Positions 12,642-27,779 are shown, counted from the first letter of the stretch. The stretch is 64,000 bases of DNA from Saccoglossus kowalevskii (GCF_000003605.2 NW_003119430.1:90992-154991), one strand, 5' to 3'. Notes: generated from the letters alone by a model not told the origin. Translations and numbers: made by a program.

Positions 12642-15600
12642 CTTATATCATCTACAATGTGTATGTTGCTCTAATATAAAGAGTCTTGGTGACCAATGGT
12701 GCTTTATTCACAGTGGATAACTACGTATATACTACAACAAACCAATTTTAAGTTTTTTTAACACTGAATTTCATTGTACTGTTAATATCAGCAGTATATT
12801 CACTTTACTCCACTATTGATATTTGCTAGGTTTCGTTTATTTTAATATATTTAACCTGTAAAACCCCATTTTGGGTCATTTTTGTCAATAATACTTTAGT
12901 CTTATTCACTGAATGCCTAAAAATGCACATAGAGATAACAACTATACCATATTTGCTAGATTTATCATAGTAATCTGTTCAAATGTGGGAATTAGTTTTC
13001 AGAATTAGACATCCCACGGGGTAATTTTTGATATGGACGTATCTTGGCTTTTTTAGTGTTTTATTTGCTTTAGAATGTTGTTTGTTACAGCTGCTCATTG
13101 CTACGAATGGTATAAAATGTCAGATATGTACGCCCATAAGTACATTGACATTGAACTTACATTATTCTATTACTGATTAGGAATGCGCATATTGATATGA
13201 CACGATGTAAATAAGGTCAGTTGGTGATTGTAATTTAAAAAATGGTATTTAAAAACCATGGTAGTGAATACAAACCTTGTAACATTTACTGGTAATCTAT
13301 TCCTAAATTATTTTAAGTAACCTGTGTTGTATTTAGTTCAGATATGTGAGACGTGTATGTTATTACCCTGTAGATACATCGTATAGGAAATACCGTACTA
13401 CGTGAAGTGAAGGTAATACGTGTTGATTTTTGACATTCAACCTCACACAATTACAATTTGTCTTGACGGACCAAACTTGTACATAATTACACAATGTTAT
13501 GACAATATTAGTACTTACTGTGTTATATATAGTCGGCGAGTCGTATAAAATATGTCTGACATATTATAATGTAAAAGGTTGCACATCGTGCATGAGGGTA
13601 CACTCCGCTGATATAAATACATATATTACAAATATATGACGAACCATTTAATGAAATATTTTCTTATTAATGCTTTTTGCGGTAAAATGTAATTTTATCA
13701 ATATGTGAACGTTTCATAAGTCAGGCGGTGTTTCAAATGGTTGACACACGGATAATAGTGTATAATGCATATTCAAGTAAATGCAATTTTTCGTCAATTA
13801 TACGTATATTAAGATCATACACTATAATGTCTTAATAGCCCTGGGCAGTTTTCGCAATTATGCTTTTTCTTCTGCGATTTTTCATTTCAAATGGGATACT
13901 GTTATCATATCTTCGAAGTACCGGTCGTTATTAATAATGGATTTAAGATAGCATACAGGGAAAAGGTTTCTCAACCTTTTCAATGAAAATGTCAAGTAAA
14001 TGCACGTACTTGTTATTTTGTCGGCTATTGCTATGTATAGTAGATAACATTGATGGTCTTTCAAAGTTGTACGCAGATGTCTTTTTTTCCTTATTGGCTA
14101 ATGGCAGACGTATACTTATGTTTCGTATAGTTATTCACCACAGAAGGAGCACAGTGCAGAGCATTTACAGTTTGTATTACATTTCAAAGACTTGTATGAA
14201 TAGTAACATGTGAGGTTATATTATAGAATTACGATTAAATGTCAATGCTGTCCTTGAAAACGGAAATATTTGTATTGTGTTACACTCTTGTTTGCCACTA
14301 ATTACATGTTTTACAAATAAAATAAAATATATGTACTGATTGAGAGATACATTATACCCAATAATAATTGCACTGTAATTGTTTTCATCTACACATTATT
14401 TATTGGCAACGTGTTAATAAACTCGCTATGTGCTCAATATGGCATAGATTATTTGAATGTAGAAAAAATACTTGACACGGAATACATTTGTATAGAAAAG
14501 TAAACGAGAATGTTATATATAGGCTATAGAGAGTATGGTTTTTCGGAAAATATTTCGTCCAAATACGCTAATATTTCTCAAAATCTTGCAACAAAAAACG
14601 AAATTGCTGTTCATAAAACGAAATTCACACTGAAGAAATAATAATATAATTATGTTTATAATCGTAAAACATTTACATTACATAACTATAAAAATATTAA
14701 TGCTTTGCAAGCAAATGTAGAAATATAATGACTTTCAAAAAGTGCATTGTTTCTCAAGAAACTCCTTGGCTATCTATACTGAGTGAGAAATTAGATAATG
14801 ACGGGTCCTACAAGCTGGTCCTACATGTAGAGCAGATATGTATTTACTCGTTTCATCTGATGACCCTTCATGCAAAACATAGGGATCCATATATCTTTCT
14901 CGTACTGGTTTGACTAGTAAGCTATGCTGGGTACTAAATTATTTTGTTCTCGTGGATTATTCCCAATAATCTCGATTAAAACAGTTGTGTTTATTATTAA
15001 TCTATGACAGCTTATATCATTATATCCATATATGTACAATTATATTATAGCATAGAACATTACCAACACGTTCACTCTCATGACAAACAGATTCAGCACA
15101 CATGCAAAATTTGGCAGATGAACTGGATTCCATTATTGTATCCAATGAAAGTATTTGAAAAAATCCTATCGTTATATTGTGATCTTAAATACATGGACCG
15201 CAAGTCAAAACAGGCACACATATAATACCAATAACAGGTTGAAACGTTGAAACATGAAATACTTGATCAAAAAACTTTATATTCCTTTATATTATATTAC
15301 TTTATATTAGCTAGATATAAGTATTTTGTTCGTCCCTTTTTAACCTTTCGTAAACCCTTTGTGCAAAGTGAGGTTCATTTTGGAGGGTTTGGAAGTCGAA
15401 TGATCGCCATATAATCAAATAAAACTGGCTTAGAGTTAATGTGAAATCGACAGCAATTATCATAATCACCCAATAACAAGGACGAAATGGTGCACGAAAC
15501 TCATTTCTTTGAAATAAAAGCAGTTGCTAACGGACCACTCTTAAGTGGTACAGTTTAGCCAGGGTTACACACTCTATTGATGAGATCAGTAGAATTATTA

Positions 15601-16670
15601 CTTTACGAGTTCAAAAGGCAACGCATTTCGTAGTCTTTTCTGTCGAGGGGTCCAAATATATAAAGACACGAACACATTACACACACTAGTGTGGATTATG
15701 CCTACCAAGCACACTCTTATACACTTATGGATGACTTACAATGAGTGTTACGAGAGATTGTTACGGAGACCAGTTTACACACAGATGCAAAGGACACGGT
15801 CAAATAAATTATAAAATTTCTAAAAATATAATATTCATATTTTAGTATTGTAGGCTTTTGGCTTTATATAAGAAGTTCAGAAAATCAGAAGAATGTTCAT
15901 GCCACCTTAGTCATTTGGAAATAATATTGTCCTTCAATTTTAAACCAGCGAATTTATACTTGAAAAGTGAAATCAATTTTATATATAAATGATGGGTATT
16001 TGTAATAGTAATCTCAAATCTTTGTATAAGGGACATTTGCAACAAAAAACTATATTCGTCTTCCACTTTCGCTAAAACACATAAAGTGCAGAGTCCTCTT
16101 CCCTTATCCATCTCAATGCACAATCTGTGACTAGAAAAACTAAGAAAATCGTGATCAATAACGGAAAGATATTATGACAGATATAAAACCATAAAATATT
16201 ATAGAGAGATATGTGTCAAGCTTAGAAAAGAATTACAGATTTAGTGACCATTATTGCGCAATCGATCTTTGTTTTAAAGCCAGAACCAAATGTATATACT
16301 CTGTCGGCTCCTTGCTTATCCCAGGCCATATCGAGACCCATCACTTGTAACCCATTTCAGGATGTTTAACCATTATCTAACAACGAGGGTACATCAACGG
16401 AAATAAGCCAAGTTCAACGAGTACAACGCTGTTATAACCAAAAACGCTTTAGAAAAGTTGGATTCCACGAAGCTAGCCGTAACTGGCTTGAATGAAATAC
16501 GTAAAATCAACCAAATATTAAACAATCAAAATAATAACTGTGCAGGCTAACAACGTAATGTAATAAATATAGATGAAAATAATTATATTATATTATATTA
16601 CAAAGAGATCGCACAAAATAATAAAAATCATTATAATAAACCCCCACTCCGAATTGGGATTATCCAGTTG
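12642..16670. other. Receptor A 3' flank and intergenic DNA
   Basis: The first 70 bases after the stop show slight likeness (GCGTAACT, GTTGCTC, CAATGGTG) to the receptor B 3' flank, so a short shared 3'UTR is possible. The rest is AT-rich with no recognisable gene. Confidence 0.45.
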
Positions 16671-16679
16671 TGTAAGTTT

Positions 16680-16681
16680 GT

Positions 16682-16735
<54 letters not shown>

Positions 16736-16745
16736 ATGCGTGTGA
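16680..16745. repeat. GT dinucleotide microsatellite
   Basis: Near-perfect (GT)n from about 16680 to 16734, then GCATGCGTGTGAG. The C/V-repeat open frames over it are an artefact of the repeat. Confidence 0.97.
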
Positions 16746-16947
16746 GTCTAGTAACCGTCGTGATTCACTGCCTCAGATGTAGTGTTGGTGACACAGTTAG
16801 CAAGGTCGTCTATATACGTATACATTCACTTGGTGGTAGCCCATCGATGTTTTCAAAATCACATACAAAAACACAGGCATAGGTAGTTTAGATTAGATAG
16901 TTTTTATACGGCCTTCATACAGAGTTGCAGTTTAATCTGATTGTGTG

Positions 16948-17107
16948 TCGCATACCCATGCTCGTAAGTACTATCCGATCAGTGGCCTCCACTAATTTTT
17001 ATTTACGTGTCCGTTTAATCAGGTCACTTGCTGTATGCACCTGCACGTAGGTACCATCCAATCATTGATCCCACCAATTCATATACGTGTTTATTAAATA
17101 AGGTCGC
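16948..17107. repeat. Diverged tandem duplication, unit about 80 bp
   Basis: CATGCTCGTAAGTACTATCC, ATCAGTGGCCTCCACTAA and ACGTGTCC ... AGGTCAC at 16.95-17.02 kb match CCTGCACGTAGGTACCATCC, ATCATTGATCCCACCAA and ACGTGTTT ... AGGTCGC at 17.03-17.11 kb in the same order. Confidence 0.65.
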
Positions 17108-17954
17108 GCACGCCGCCTTCCAAAATCGACACATTCCGTAGGTTTAATGTGAATACCCAAATGGATGTTTCTCTATGCATCCTTTATATTATTATACATC
17201 TGTCACCGTAACACCATAAATTTTCAACCTATCCTATTAGGAAACGGGAATTCCAAATATGGAATGATTACGCGCGTAAGCGTCCTCTAAGAATAAAAAC
17301 AAACATGGCTGCCAACATGGTTTAACCGGGCTCCAGGCAAAGAAGTTCGCTGATTCTGTTAAATTTTTTTTTTGCACTCCCATGATGTATCCTTTGCAGA
17401 AAAAGATGTATAATAATAAGCTTATTACGAAAATGTCTCAGACAGTACACCGTGCTGCGCGTCGGTCGATACTCCAGCTGTACCTTCTTCGTGCAGACTT
17501 TGAGGTTATCCTCCCAATAACCTCATATTATTACATTGTTCGAGTGTTTTTAACTAAATACAATAGGTGCAACAATGACAATGTTTAACCAACTTTCATA
17601 CTACAGGATACCACACGATAATGTACATGTACCAAACATGTACCAAACCAGTAAATGAAACTTGTTTTGACCATATTGGAAAATACCTCATTATAAGTTG
17701 TGTTCATTTCATAAAGTCTCAGCGTGTAAATCGGGTACATAACTTGAAATCAACACATGTCCACTAGTGACGTAACCAATAAAGAGCAGCATTTATTTGC
17801 ATGTGACACTAGATTAAATTGCATAAACGCATGCGGTTAATATTTGTATTCGTGGTAGATATCTCGATGCCCACAATTATAACCTGCAGTTATTAAAATG
17901 AAAAAAAAATCATAATTTATATAGAAACAATTTAGTTGCATATACATGTATGAA

Positions 17955-19935
17955 TGATAATAATAACTTTATTCGTATTTAGGCCTCTGGCCCATGTACG
18001 CAATAATAATAAATTATTACATTTCTGTCATAGGTTTGAAAATAGAATATAAAAGACTCAAATTACAATTTCTTTAATTTTAAATAAATGAAAACAAAAT
18101 AAACGCAACACTTTCAATACCAGTCGGGTTGTCTGGTGCCATTATCTTGTTAAAATCCTGCAAGGTGTATGCTGCATGGTCCTGAAAAGACTGGGGAGAA
18201 AATGGAACTCGTCTTCAATTTCAGACAAACATAGATAGCAAATTCTATACTCTCTGGCGATTCATCTGTGTCTACCGACTTCTATAGCCACGGGGGTGAT
18301 CTGAACACTTTAAACGGGCGTATGCTTCACGAAGTATTGTGTTGAATGAAAGCTTTAAGTACATTTCTCTGCCAAAGTTAAATTTAAATTGTCGATAATG
18401 ATCCGTTTTTTCCGTCGTACATATATCCGAGTACCAAACTATTATACCTTGTGCACGGCTTTTGAACTCAAATAGAACATTTTCACTGTTTTCAACAATC
18501 ATTATATCAGTAGCCCATGTGCGTTTGCTTTGATTGTGCATATTTAAAAGCATTTTATAAGCTTTATTTGGCAGACGCTCGTTCCCTAACCTGGTAACCC
18601 TCAGCAAGTATTTAATGCAGCGTGTTGAATAATAGCAAAATAATGGAAGTCGTCGCAGTCTCAAAAAAACAAACTTGAAGATGTGGTTCTTGCTAAATAT
18701 ATTTTACAATATTCTGTGTGAATACTTTCTAGGTGAGGATATGTCTTGAAACTCTCCAATCCTAACCCAAGATTTAACATCGTTATATATACAAAATATT
18801 GTACATTTTCCCATTTATACCTCTAAACTCAGCCTATACATAAGGCAATTTCTTTCAACGGAGTCAAAGGTTTTTTGAAAGTAGACATATAAGCAATACA
18901 ACCTCCCACCTCTTCGTGATAGGTATCTTTGAATAATTGCTGATAGAGTGAACAAATGATCAATAGTGCTGTACCCCCCTGAAACCCGCCTGTACCTCGG
19001 GAATTTTGTTATATTCATTTGCCCAAGCTTTTAGATGTTGATTTAGAATACCAGTGAATATTTTGCTAAATACATTTAGGAGGCTGGTTGCTCTGTAATT
19101 GTTTAGGTCGCGACTGTTTTCTTTTTGGAAAATTGGAACTATAATATCTCTGGACCACCCCTGTGTTAAATATACTATTGAAGAGAGTATGCATTGAAGG
19201 GGCGGCTAAGTCACATGAATATTTCAAAAATTCTGTAATAGTCATATCATCAGACAGTTTTCATCAGCAATATTTCACAATTCGTCTTGAATATAAATTT
19301 CGTAATTATATTCCTTATATTTGATGAGATTTTCTTAATCTCGTTTTGTATCAATGCCAGATCATGATTTGCTTCGTTTTCGGTTGTGTATTTAATTTAT
19401 TGTAGTAGAATGGAGCATATCCTCCCCGACCAAATTCAAAATTTGAGTAAAAACTCTACAATGTTATTAATGTTATCGATGCCAATTTGTTGGTTGGTGA
19501 GATTTCTTATGTCATCAGCTCTACCCCAAATGGTCAGATTCTACCCGAACGGGGATTACCAAATTGTTCACCATTTCAAATAGATCTAGCGAGACAATGA
19601 CATAATCAACCACACTTCTACCGTCGTTTGCAACACATGTAAAATCATCAACAACAGGCACATCTGTTCTGCCATTAATAGTGACTATAGATAACACTTT
19701 ACAAATTGATAATAGTGACTAGAGATAACACTTTACACATTGACTAGAGATAACACTTTACAAATTGATAATAGTGCCAAGCCAAAATTGTTAAGTTTAA
19801 TGTCACGAGAAACAAGTGGTATATAAAAATTTCCTTCAGTATATGCTATATAGAGGCCCATATTCTAACGTGGCTAACATACATGTGATTAGTAAGTGTA
19901 AAGCTAAAAGATTATAATCGCCCAGTACGATATGT
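17955..19935 (-). mobile_element. Decayed non-LTR retrotransposon (LINE) with endonuclease, RT and C-terminal remnants
   Basis: Read on the - strand from 19.93 kb down. Endonuclease motif IVLGDYN (19911-19931) and a later endonuclease piece ending in VVDYVIV (about 19.56-19.68 kb). Next comes the reverse-transcriptase N-terminal part: FQKENSRDLNNYRATSLLN, then GYSTIDHLFTLSAIIQRYLS and YFQKTFDSVERN (about 18.82-19.15 kb). Then a C-terminal domain (about 18.14-18.79 kb) with LRRLPLF, the RCIKYLLR stretch and REAYARLKCSDH. The catalytic YxDD core and several hundred residues are missing between about 18,790 and 18,815, so the copy is internally deleted as well as stopped and frameshifted. The 3' end has an AATAAAG tail after a GGCCAGAGGCC motif and a short ATT-type repeat at about 17,955. 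The clade is not assigned. It is certainly inactive; the 5' limit is uncertain and may reach 20.1 kb. Confidence 0.85.
19676..19776. repeat. Short tandem triplication inside the LINE remnant
   Basis: Three copies of a motif of about 25-35 bases built on GATAACACTTTACA and AATTGATAATAGTG. It lies in the endonuclease part of the LINE fragment and must have arisen after that copy died, since it breaks up the coding sequence. Confidence 0.7.
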
Positions 19936-20129
19936 GCTCAGTGACCTTAATTTGTAGCGCACGACAAAACAACCATGCACGACACGACACACGTAATCTA
20001 CAAAATGGAAATAACAACATACCCAAAGAACATCCAAATCCATAGTCACCAAAGACAAATTACCAGGCAGCAGGCCTTCCTGCGTCCAAAAACGCAAAAT
20101 AAGCGACATAAAGTACATCAAATTAATAA

Positions 20130-23100
20130 AAAATATGTTAAAAATTCCAAAGAACTCAAGTTCATGATCGCTTCTAACTTTTTTGTGGAATTTTACGCAA
20201 TGTATACCACTATGCTACAAGTTGTGTATTATAAATATTATCCATCAATCAGTTTTGTAATAGTAGCTTGTTACAATTCTACCTATCTTCAATTGGTAAA
20301 ATAAAAACTGATTCAAACATTGTGCATTCTCAGTATGAATTTGTGGTTGAGAGCATATTGACACCGACTTTAAATGATTTAATATAGTACTGAGTTTCCG
20401 TGCTGGCTAATTTATGTGCTTGATTTGTGCAGAAAATAGTTAAAAACAACAGTTACAATAAAGCCAAATTATGTCAATGACACATTCAGATATATTGATG
20501 AGGTAATTTCCACCGACTGTAAAGTCAGTGAATATACTCCAATGTTATTTCGCCATTATCAATTTGCCACAACAATAACTCACTCTTTTATACATATGTG
20601 TATAATTTCCCGGCTTATTCGTTTTTATTTTTCCACACCATTAACTAAAGGTTTTCTTTAGAAGACTGTTTGCCATAATAAATATGATACTTGTGATTAA
20701 ATATGATTCAATCATGAAATCAATGTCACTTGGTTGATGTAGACATCTGATTACTAACAGAAACAATTTGATTACTCGCAATGATATATGGCTGTTGCCA
20801 TATGTGGAGAAGGATGTGCTCTTTTCGAAACACCTTACGTCAAATTTGTTTGTATACTTTGTGGTCCAAGTTTCATTCTTCAGTGATTTGATCATGCAAC
20901 GTATCTTGGTTGTATTTGTAGTGTTTTTAAACACTGTATTTTACTCATACAACTCTTGTTTGTCGATCTTCATTTTGGGATTTTATTTCCCTTTTCATAT
21001 ATTATTGTAAATGTATGAATGAATGTAAATAAATAAATGGTTGTAAAAGCGTCATTTTCTATTTCAACTTTCTCTACATGTTGTAATTCCTTCAGTGTTC
21101 TGTAATGATTTATTGTAAAATGTTTTAGCATTAGCATAATTTTTACTTATATGTAGAAAATGCTTATTGGCGTTATGTAATGCTTTGTTTATTTGAATAT
21201 ATGATATAATTACTAATGTGGCCATTAAATTACCAAATTTTGGTATGATAAATGTACTATATAAAAAAAACGATGAGGTCGGAAATGCACAGCAGCGAGC
21301 AACTATTACTATTGTTATGAACAAATTATGTTCAGTCAAAATACATGTTGAATTATGACATAAAAGTTCAAAATGACAAGAATCCTCGAATCAACCTTCA
21401 CGACTATGCTAACAAATATTCCAACAATATTCGCACGATTATTTACTCAATTTGATTGGACTATTATAATTATCTGTGCTTGCGTGTCTTTGTGTATGTT
21501 CAATGTTGGGTTGCAAAAGCAACCTCAAACTTGGCACACTAGTTTACTATGTAACTCAAAAGAGCAAAGGTATATGTGTAAAGCATGGTTCTGAGTGATT
21601 AGCTCTGGTTTGCATCTCTTCGTGAGTGCTGTCTATTTTGCGATAATTCCATTCAAACGTGAAACACAATTCGCGTCTCCCACTTGCGTTTGATAGAATT
21701 TATTAAAGTAGACCTTTACACGCGTTCATTAGTTATTAAATACGTTACTGTCAACATGGAAATGTGACGTTCATTAGATCTCTGTCGCTTAGTGAACTAT
21801 GTATTGAGAATGAAAATGTAAATTTGCAGATACGGTGCAAACATTAATATGTATAATGGTTTCTATATCCCCTAGGACGTTATGTTTCATTCTCTCATTT
21901 TAACAGTAGATTATATAAATCCCAAATGCCCAAATCTGCATAAAACGTGTGAAATTAATTGCTATAAAAACATAATAAAGACACTACTGTATCAGTTTTC
22001 CAAACAAGAATAGCACACCCTTTGGCGAAGAACAAGCGAAACTTCTACACGAATCGAATAATTCAAGGTATCGAAATTGATATTCGTTTGGTTTATCATG
22101 TCCCACGTGCAACTTACAATTTTTATTCTTCCTACATTATTTTCAAAGTGAATTTTCAAAGTCAACAAATAACATATTTTGTAAAAGTAGTCTAAATGGC
22201 TTTTGAAAATCACAATGCGTAATGTTGAAGGAGAATGCATTTGCTGTGGCAGATTTTTGTAACAACGTCTGTGTAACCGGGCTAATATTTGATACATAGC
22301 ATGTCAATGTCAATGTCACAATTCTAATTAACGAAATTAGAGTGCTATACTAACATCTGAATAGATTATGGTACAAACTCAGATGATGGTTGATTGAAAC
22401 TTTTAGTAATCGACCATAGCTACAATCATTTCATTCTATTCACATATACGATATATCAGCCCAAAGAGCACCACTATAACAGTAAGCTGTTAGTTATTAT
22501 AGTTTCATCAACATTCGCATGCAATAATCAAATGTGTGACAGTGAATATCGTTTATTTTTAAATAAAGTTGTGTCGTGGGATACTCTCGTCGTTTCTTTG
22601 TATACACGATAATATAGTTTGTCAGAGTTGATCAAATTAAATCAGACATACACAACGTATATATTGAAACATGGTTGCCAATATTTCTGCCGTGACTCAA
22701 TCAATTCAAAGTCAATTACAGAAAGAAACCTTTTTAGCTAGCATTGTTATACACCTTAATTTCATATAATACTACATCAACTTCGTCAACAAAATTTCCA
22801 ATCAATTACCAAAATGGATTTTCCTAAATATGTGATTAAATTTCCAGTCCCGGGGGGGTTGAAAATCAGATTTATAAATTACTTGTTTGCGCTGTATAAT
22901 TATTTTCAAAAAATAACTAAAACACTTGAGTTTAAAGTACGCATCACCTAAAGTAGTTGAATTTTAACGAAACGATGTTTTTGGTATCCTAAAAAAATCT
23001 AGGATTAAAGGTGATAATACCCCTGACTTTGAGCGAACCGTGTTCGCTGTAGACCTGTATCTACTAATGCCAAAAGTACCCTCCGCATACGTGAGAACAA

Positions 23101-25098
23101 TCGAACATAAAAAGACCACATGTAAAACATGCATTGCCTTAGTATATAATATAAATATTCAATAATAATTTACAATACTTAGAACTTGACAACTATAATA
23201 TTGAATAATAAATTAATATTTTGGAATTAGTTCTCGATGTTCAAGTCGATTTATAATTGTTTGACGTAAAATTAACGCTTGGCATAGAGCACAAGAATAT
23301 GCAAATACTAGCCTGAGTGCTAAACTTGATTCATAAGTTTGTTGAATTCTCTGGTTTAGGACTGAATCGAGACACGACAAGAGGTTTAAATCTTGTAATT
23401 GGGACCATAAAACTTATTTTAAATTACGTGTTATAGTCACTGTAAATATATTTTTGCAAAATACAAAAAAAATATTATTTGTTATATCAGACAAAATTAA
23501 CACATAATTTTTTCTCCATATGTTTACAAATTAGTATATTTCAACACATAATGCGATAAAATTGCTGAATATTTTATGTAATGCCTTTCAACATTATAAC
23601 AACGTCGTACCAATAACATTAGTGGTTGTCTGCTGACGTTTTCAATAGAAAAAATACAACTAATTCTTTCGTAGATTGAAAGCATTATTTGTTAATTATT
23701 TTTTTTATTTCACTATAATCTCCCATGGGATTGTCTGCTGCATCGGAGAGTAAACATTGTTGTGAACTGAATCTCAAGCCCCCAATTGCCATTCACTGAT
23801 TCTCGTTAACTTCACAGGTCCTAAAGGTTATTAAAATTATTCACGTTAAATGATTTGTTGATCCCATTTTAAGCATATCGAACTGAATTTACGATGATTA
23901 TATTTGTTTTAATGCAATACGTACTTATATTTTTTGTTACGGTTGTTCATGTTTGCTACGTTTACTCCTTCGTTTTATTTGGTCATACTGATCACGTACA
24001 ACTATTGCTGATCGGTCTCCAACAGAGTTAACTTATCACGTCGCCTCTAAATGCAACGAAATCACCTCTAGCCATAATTTTTGGAGTTATTTATTAGTAT
24101 TTAGTAGTATCTGCCGTGACAGTCAATTTCCATAGTTGTCACTCCGGAAGCCACTCTGAGACAGGATTCGTAAATGCGTTTAACTCAAATAATATTGGGT
24201 GCTAAATAAATAAATACACTGTATATGCCCACAATTGCGACTACTTCTTTTGCAATAATAGCCACAGTAAACACCTACACACGTTAAGGTAAATATTTCA
24301 TTCACCTAATGTTCATGTCACGTAATAGTCTACGAGGGCACAAGATGCAAACTAAGTGAGTTATTTTCAAGTATGCTGTCTCACAGTACAGACTTTGAGA
24401 TGTGTTATTAAAGTATAACTGTTTTGTTTTGTAGAATAATAACCAAGATTCGCCTACGCAATACGGGTGAAACTATCACGCCTTTTCCAATTCAACTTCG
24501 ATTCCAACGTTATAATCATATAAGCTATATACTTCACTTTTTACATTTTCGGTCTCAGCGGAATCCCACTAATGTAATTCATCCGCAAGTATGTATTATT
24601 TTTTTGATTCCATAGGATACATAGCGCAATCAAATCGGAAAATTTGTTAGGAATATAAGTCATCAATATCAATGAGATTACCATGCTAACTCTTCTAATA
24701 ACTCATATATAGTGACAATAAAAATGCCAATGTTCAGAGTTGTCCGCCCACAGGTGCTGTTCATATTGACAATATAATTTGGGAGGCCAGCGTACGCCAA
24801 CCCGCAATATACATAGCAGACTGACAATGAAACAACACGATTTCAGTACAGATTATCGTAATCAAGGAAAAGACAAGCACTCAAAAAGAAAACAGCAAAT
24901 GATAACCACTTTACAAACATACAATACATGTGCTACCGGGTATTTCGGAAAAAAATCATCACATTATATTACGAATAAGTCTGTGTAAATATTAAATTAG
25001 TCTTGTGACCCGTAGTATATTGGGTCAGCTTTGAACAGTATGATCCCCATAACATCGTATTTTCTCACTTCTCACTAGAATAGATCTCGGGGCTTTTC
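20130..25098. other. Intergenic, no gene recognised
   Basis: AT-rich. A hydrophobic forward frame at 20,768-21,010 followed by an AATGAATGTAAATAAATAAA-like tail could be a LINE end, but no family motif supports this. Nothing else is seen. Confidence 0.5.
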
Positions 25099-26370
25099 CT
25101 TGTTTATCTGTTATCATACATATTGATCGGAATACTAAGGATATATATGCCATTTACCTCCGCTAATTTATTTTTCCTGTATTTTCATCGCTAGATCTGC
25201 GTCCATTAGTATCACACCTAATGTCTTCATTATACGGTTGAACTATTTAATCACTGCGGAACACATTACTGCTAAATTGACCATGCATTACAATCGGGTG
25301 TGTGCTCTACGATAATCAGTCGATGGTTGTTGAGCATGTTATCCACTTACGATCAGTTTGAAATTTAAACAAGTATGTATATATATATATATATCAAACT
25401 TGCATACTTAAATTAAATATGACTTAATTAAGAACGCTTTACGTATACCTATGTAACTATGGTTTATCCATTTCATATAACATGTGTCCATGTGTTGGAC
25501 CTTTGAATATTTATATATTCACACTGTAATATCAAAATGTTTTACAGCCACACTCTAATTTCCAGATGCTTTATGTGGACTAAACTAAATAATATATAGC
25601 TCGGTGAACTACTAATACACTGATACAATGAATAATAATAGTAAAATAGTAATTAACCTTTATAGCAAGTCCTTGTGTATGTGTGCCACGGCCGTTCAGT
25701 AATAACTGTAATAACACTGAATCTGACCTGCCGGATTTTGATTTTCACTCATCCAAGAACTGTATGAAATCAACATTTTCAAACTTTCTTCTCAACAGCT
25801 ATCAGTGTGCAAATATTGTACACATTTCATTTTAATATTTCAGATTGAAAACCAGAACAGATTCAATATAATGGTATTATATCAGTACATGGTCGTATCG
25901 CCTTGCAGCTATTAGTCGGTGTGTAGTTCGAAGAGTGCATTGAACAGTGCAATAACCGACATAAGTGGAATTTAGTTTATGACAGTATAAGCCCTGTAGA
26001 CTGGTACACAAGCACATTACATATCGAGTGACACTAAGAAATAATGGCGCTGTAAGTATCTCTGCACTGTATCGAAGATAAGGCAATGGAATAAAGATGC
26101 GGAAAAGATGAAACGTAAACTACACGGATCGATAACCGATCGACGTATTTTCGTAATTGACATAAAGCAATCGTGATAACGTATACATAACTATCTACTC
26201 AAAATCAAGGAAATGCGTCAGTGATCGGGAATTTATAAAGATATATCGATCGATGCATGGCCTTAATGTAAAATAGAATACACGTTAACCATACAATAAT
26301 GATACAGACGAGTTATCTTGCTCAGTAAGGAAACTGACTGGAATTAAAGTTTGGAAGTAAAGTTTGCATT
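25099..26370. repeat. Old duplicated block, copy 1 (partner at 48.8-50.5 kb)
   Basis: Colinear patches match 48.83-50.45 kb in the same orientation: TAATGTCTTCATTATACGG; GTTATCCACTTACGATCAGT; GGCCGTTCAGTAATAACTGT; CCGGATTTTGATTTTCACTC; AAAGATGAAACG...CTACACGGATCGATA. Between patches the alignment is broken by many gaps. No gene is seen in it. Judged by eye only. Confidence 0.5.
25376..25394. repeat. AT dinucleotide microsatellite
   Basis: A pure TA/AT run of about 19 bases. A similar short run lies at about 438-452. Confidence 0.9.
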
Positions 26371-27779
26371 TACTTCTTACTAGTTTATGTCACGTTACTT
26401 TGATCGTATAAATGAGTAATTATTTATAAACAGATAAAACATTGCCAAAAGTAGTGAGTACCCATTGTATCGTAGGGAACTTATAAACCAAACTTAACGT
26501 AAACTTATGACGATATCGAGCACGCAATGACTTTATAAAACAAATGTTCTTGACCATTGTATTATTAAACATGTTGTATTATTTACAATGAATTGTGACG
26601 GAATTGATGGAGCAATAAATATGTAATGTTTGCCGACAACCGCAAATGGATTTGTTGTCTCCAGCGAATAGCGTGCTTACTGGGTCGATATGATTGTAGG
26701 AATGGGTAATTGATACGAATAGATGCATAACATGATGTGTGCAATGAAGTATATATATACTAGGCTCACAATTGTTAAACTTTATCATTGTAGTCACAAA
26801 ACTGCTGCCTTAGTTAGAGTAAGACCTTCATATAAACCAGCCACCATTCATTCTTTTCTGATGAGTCATGTGCAAACAAATAATGTAGAAAAATACGCAA
26901 ACGTTTATTGCTATATAATAAGCTTATTCTCCTTCGTCTATTCATACTATTTATCGATAATATTATTTATATATGTATACATTATACGGCATCGTATAAT
27001 ATACTCGAATGGTAAATCGGTGTTCACTGTCAAGACCAAATAATTGCTGTTCCAGTGTGTCAATTGCAACTGATCACAGAGACGCTGTTGAAAGGAGATC
27101 TCTTCGCTCAGTGCGTTCAAGTTAGTAGAGGCGAATGTCCTAGTAGAATTAAATTCTAAAAATAATAAACACACTCAGTGAGTCAACAGTCGATCAGTCT
27201 ATTGGTGTACAATATTACATATGTAGAACCTCTCCCGTATTCACACACAATACATATATAACACGTTGTATGGGAAATCTCCTGTGTTTTATGTTTAACA
27301 GTCGTACCATCGAACATAGAAAGCAATAAATCGACCGGCAACTCTTCACCATAATTTGTCATTAAAAATAAAGACGCCCTCTCTCTGTCACTGTCCATTT
27401 CATAACAAGATGAACGTATACGGAAAGCCATAGGCAACGAAACTATACACGACTTTTGAAAGTAATTGTTTGCTTAGCTGATCGTACCACAGATAATATC
27501 AGGAACAAAGATTAAGTCCAACGCAATTGTTTAAATTAAATAATAATTTTCAATTTCAGTGATGTTCTTGTGATTCGAAAGTAACGTTTTGTAATTAACT
27601 GTTAAAAATATATAATAGGTCTAAACATCGACTATCGATTACTGGTTGTACTTGCTTGAATGAGCATCACGTATTTTGACAAATTGTTTATGTTTGTCAC
27701 ACGCAACGTAATATTACCGTAATTGGTATAGTACAGGTGTGATGGTTCAAATACCAAAATGGCAACAGTAACAGAAACA

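Noticed and set aside
16573-16882. Cys/Val-repeat open frames
   Set aside because: They are translations of the GT microsatellite.
20768-21010. Hydrophobic 80-codon frame as a membrane protein or LINE end
   Set aside because: T-rich DNA gives hydrophobic translations by chance; no family motif or splice context.
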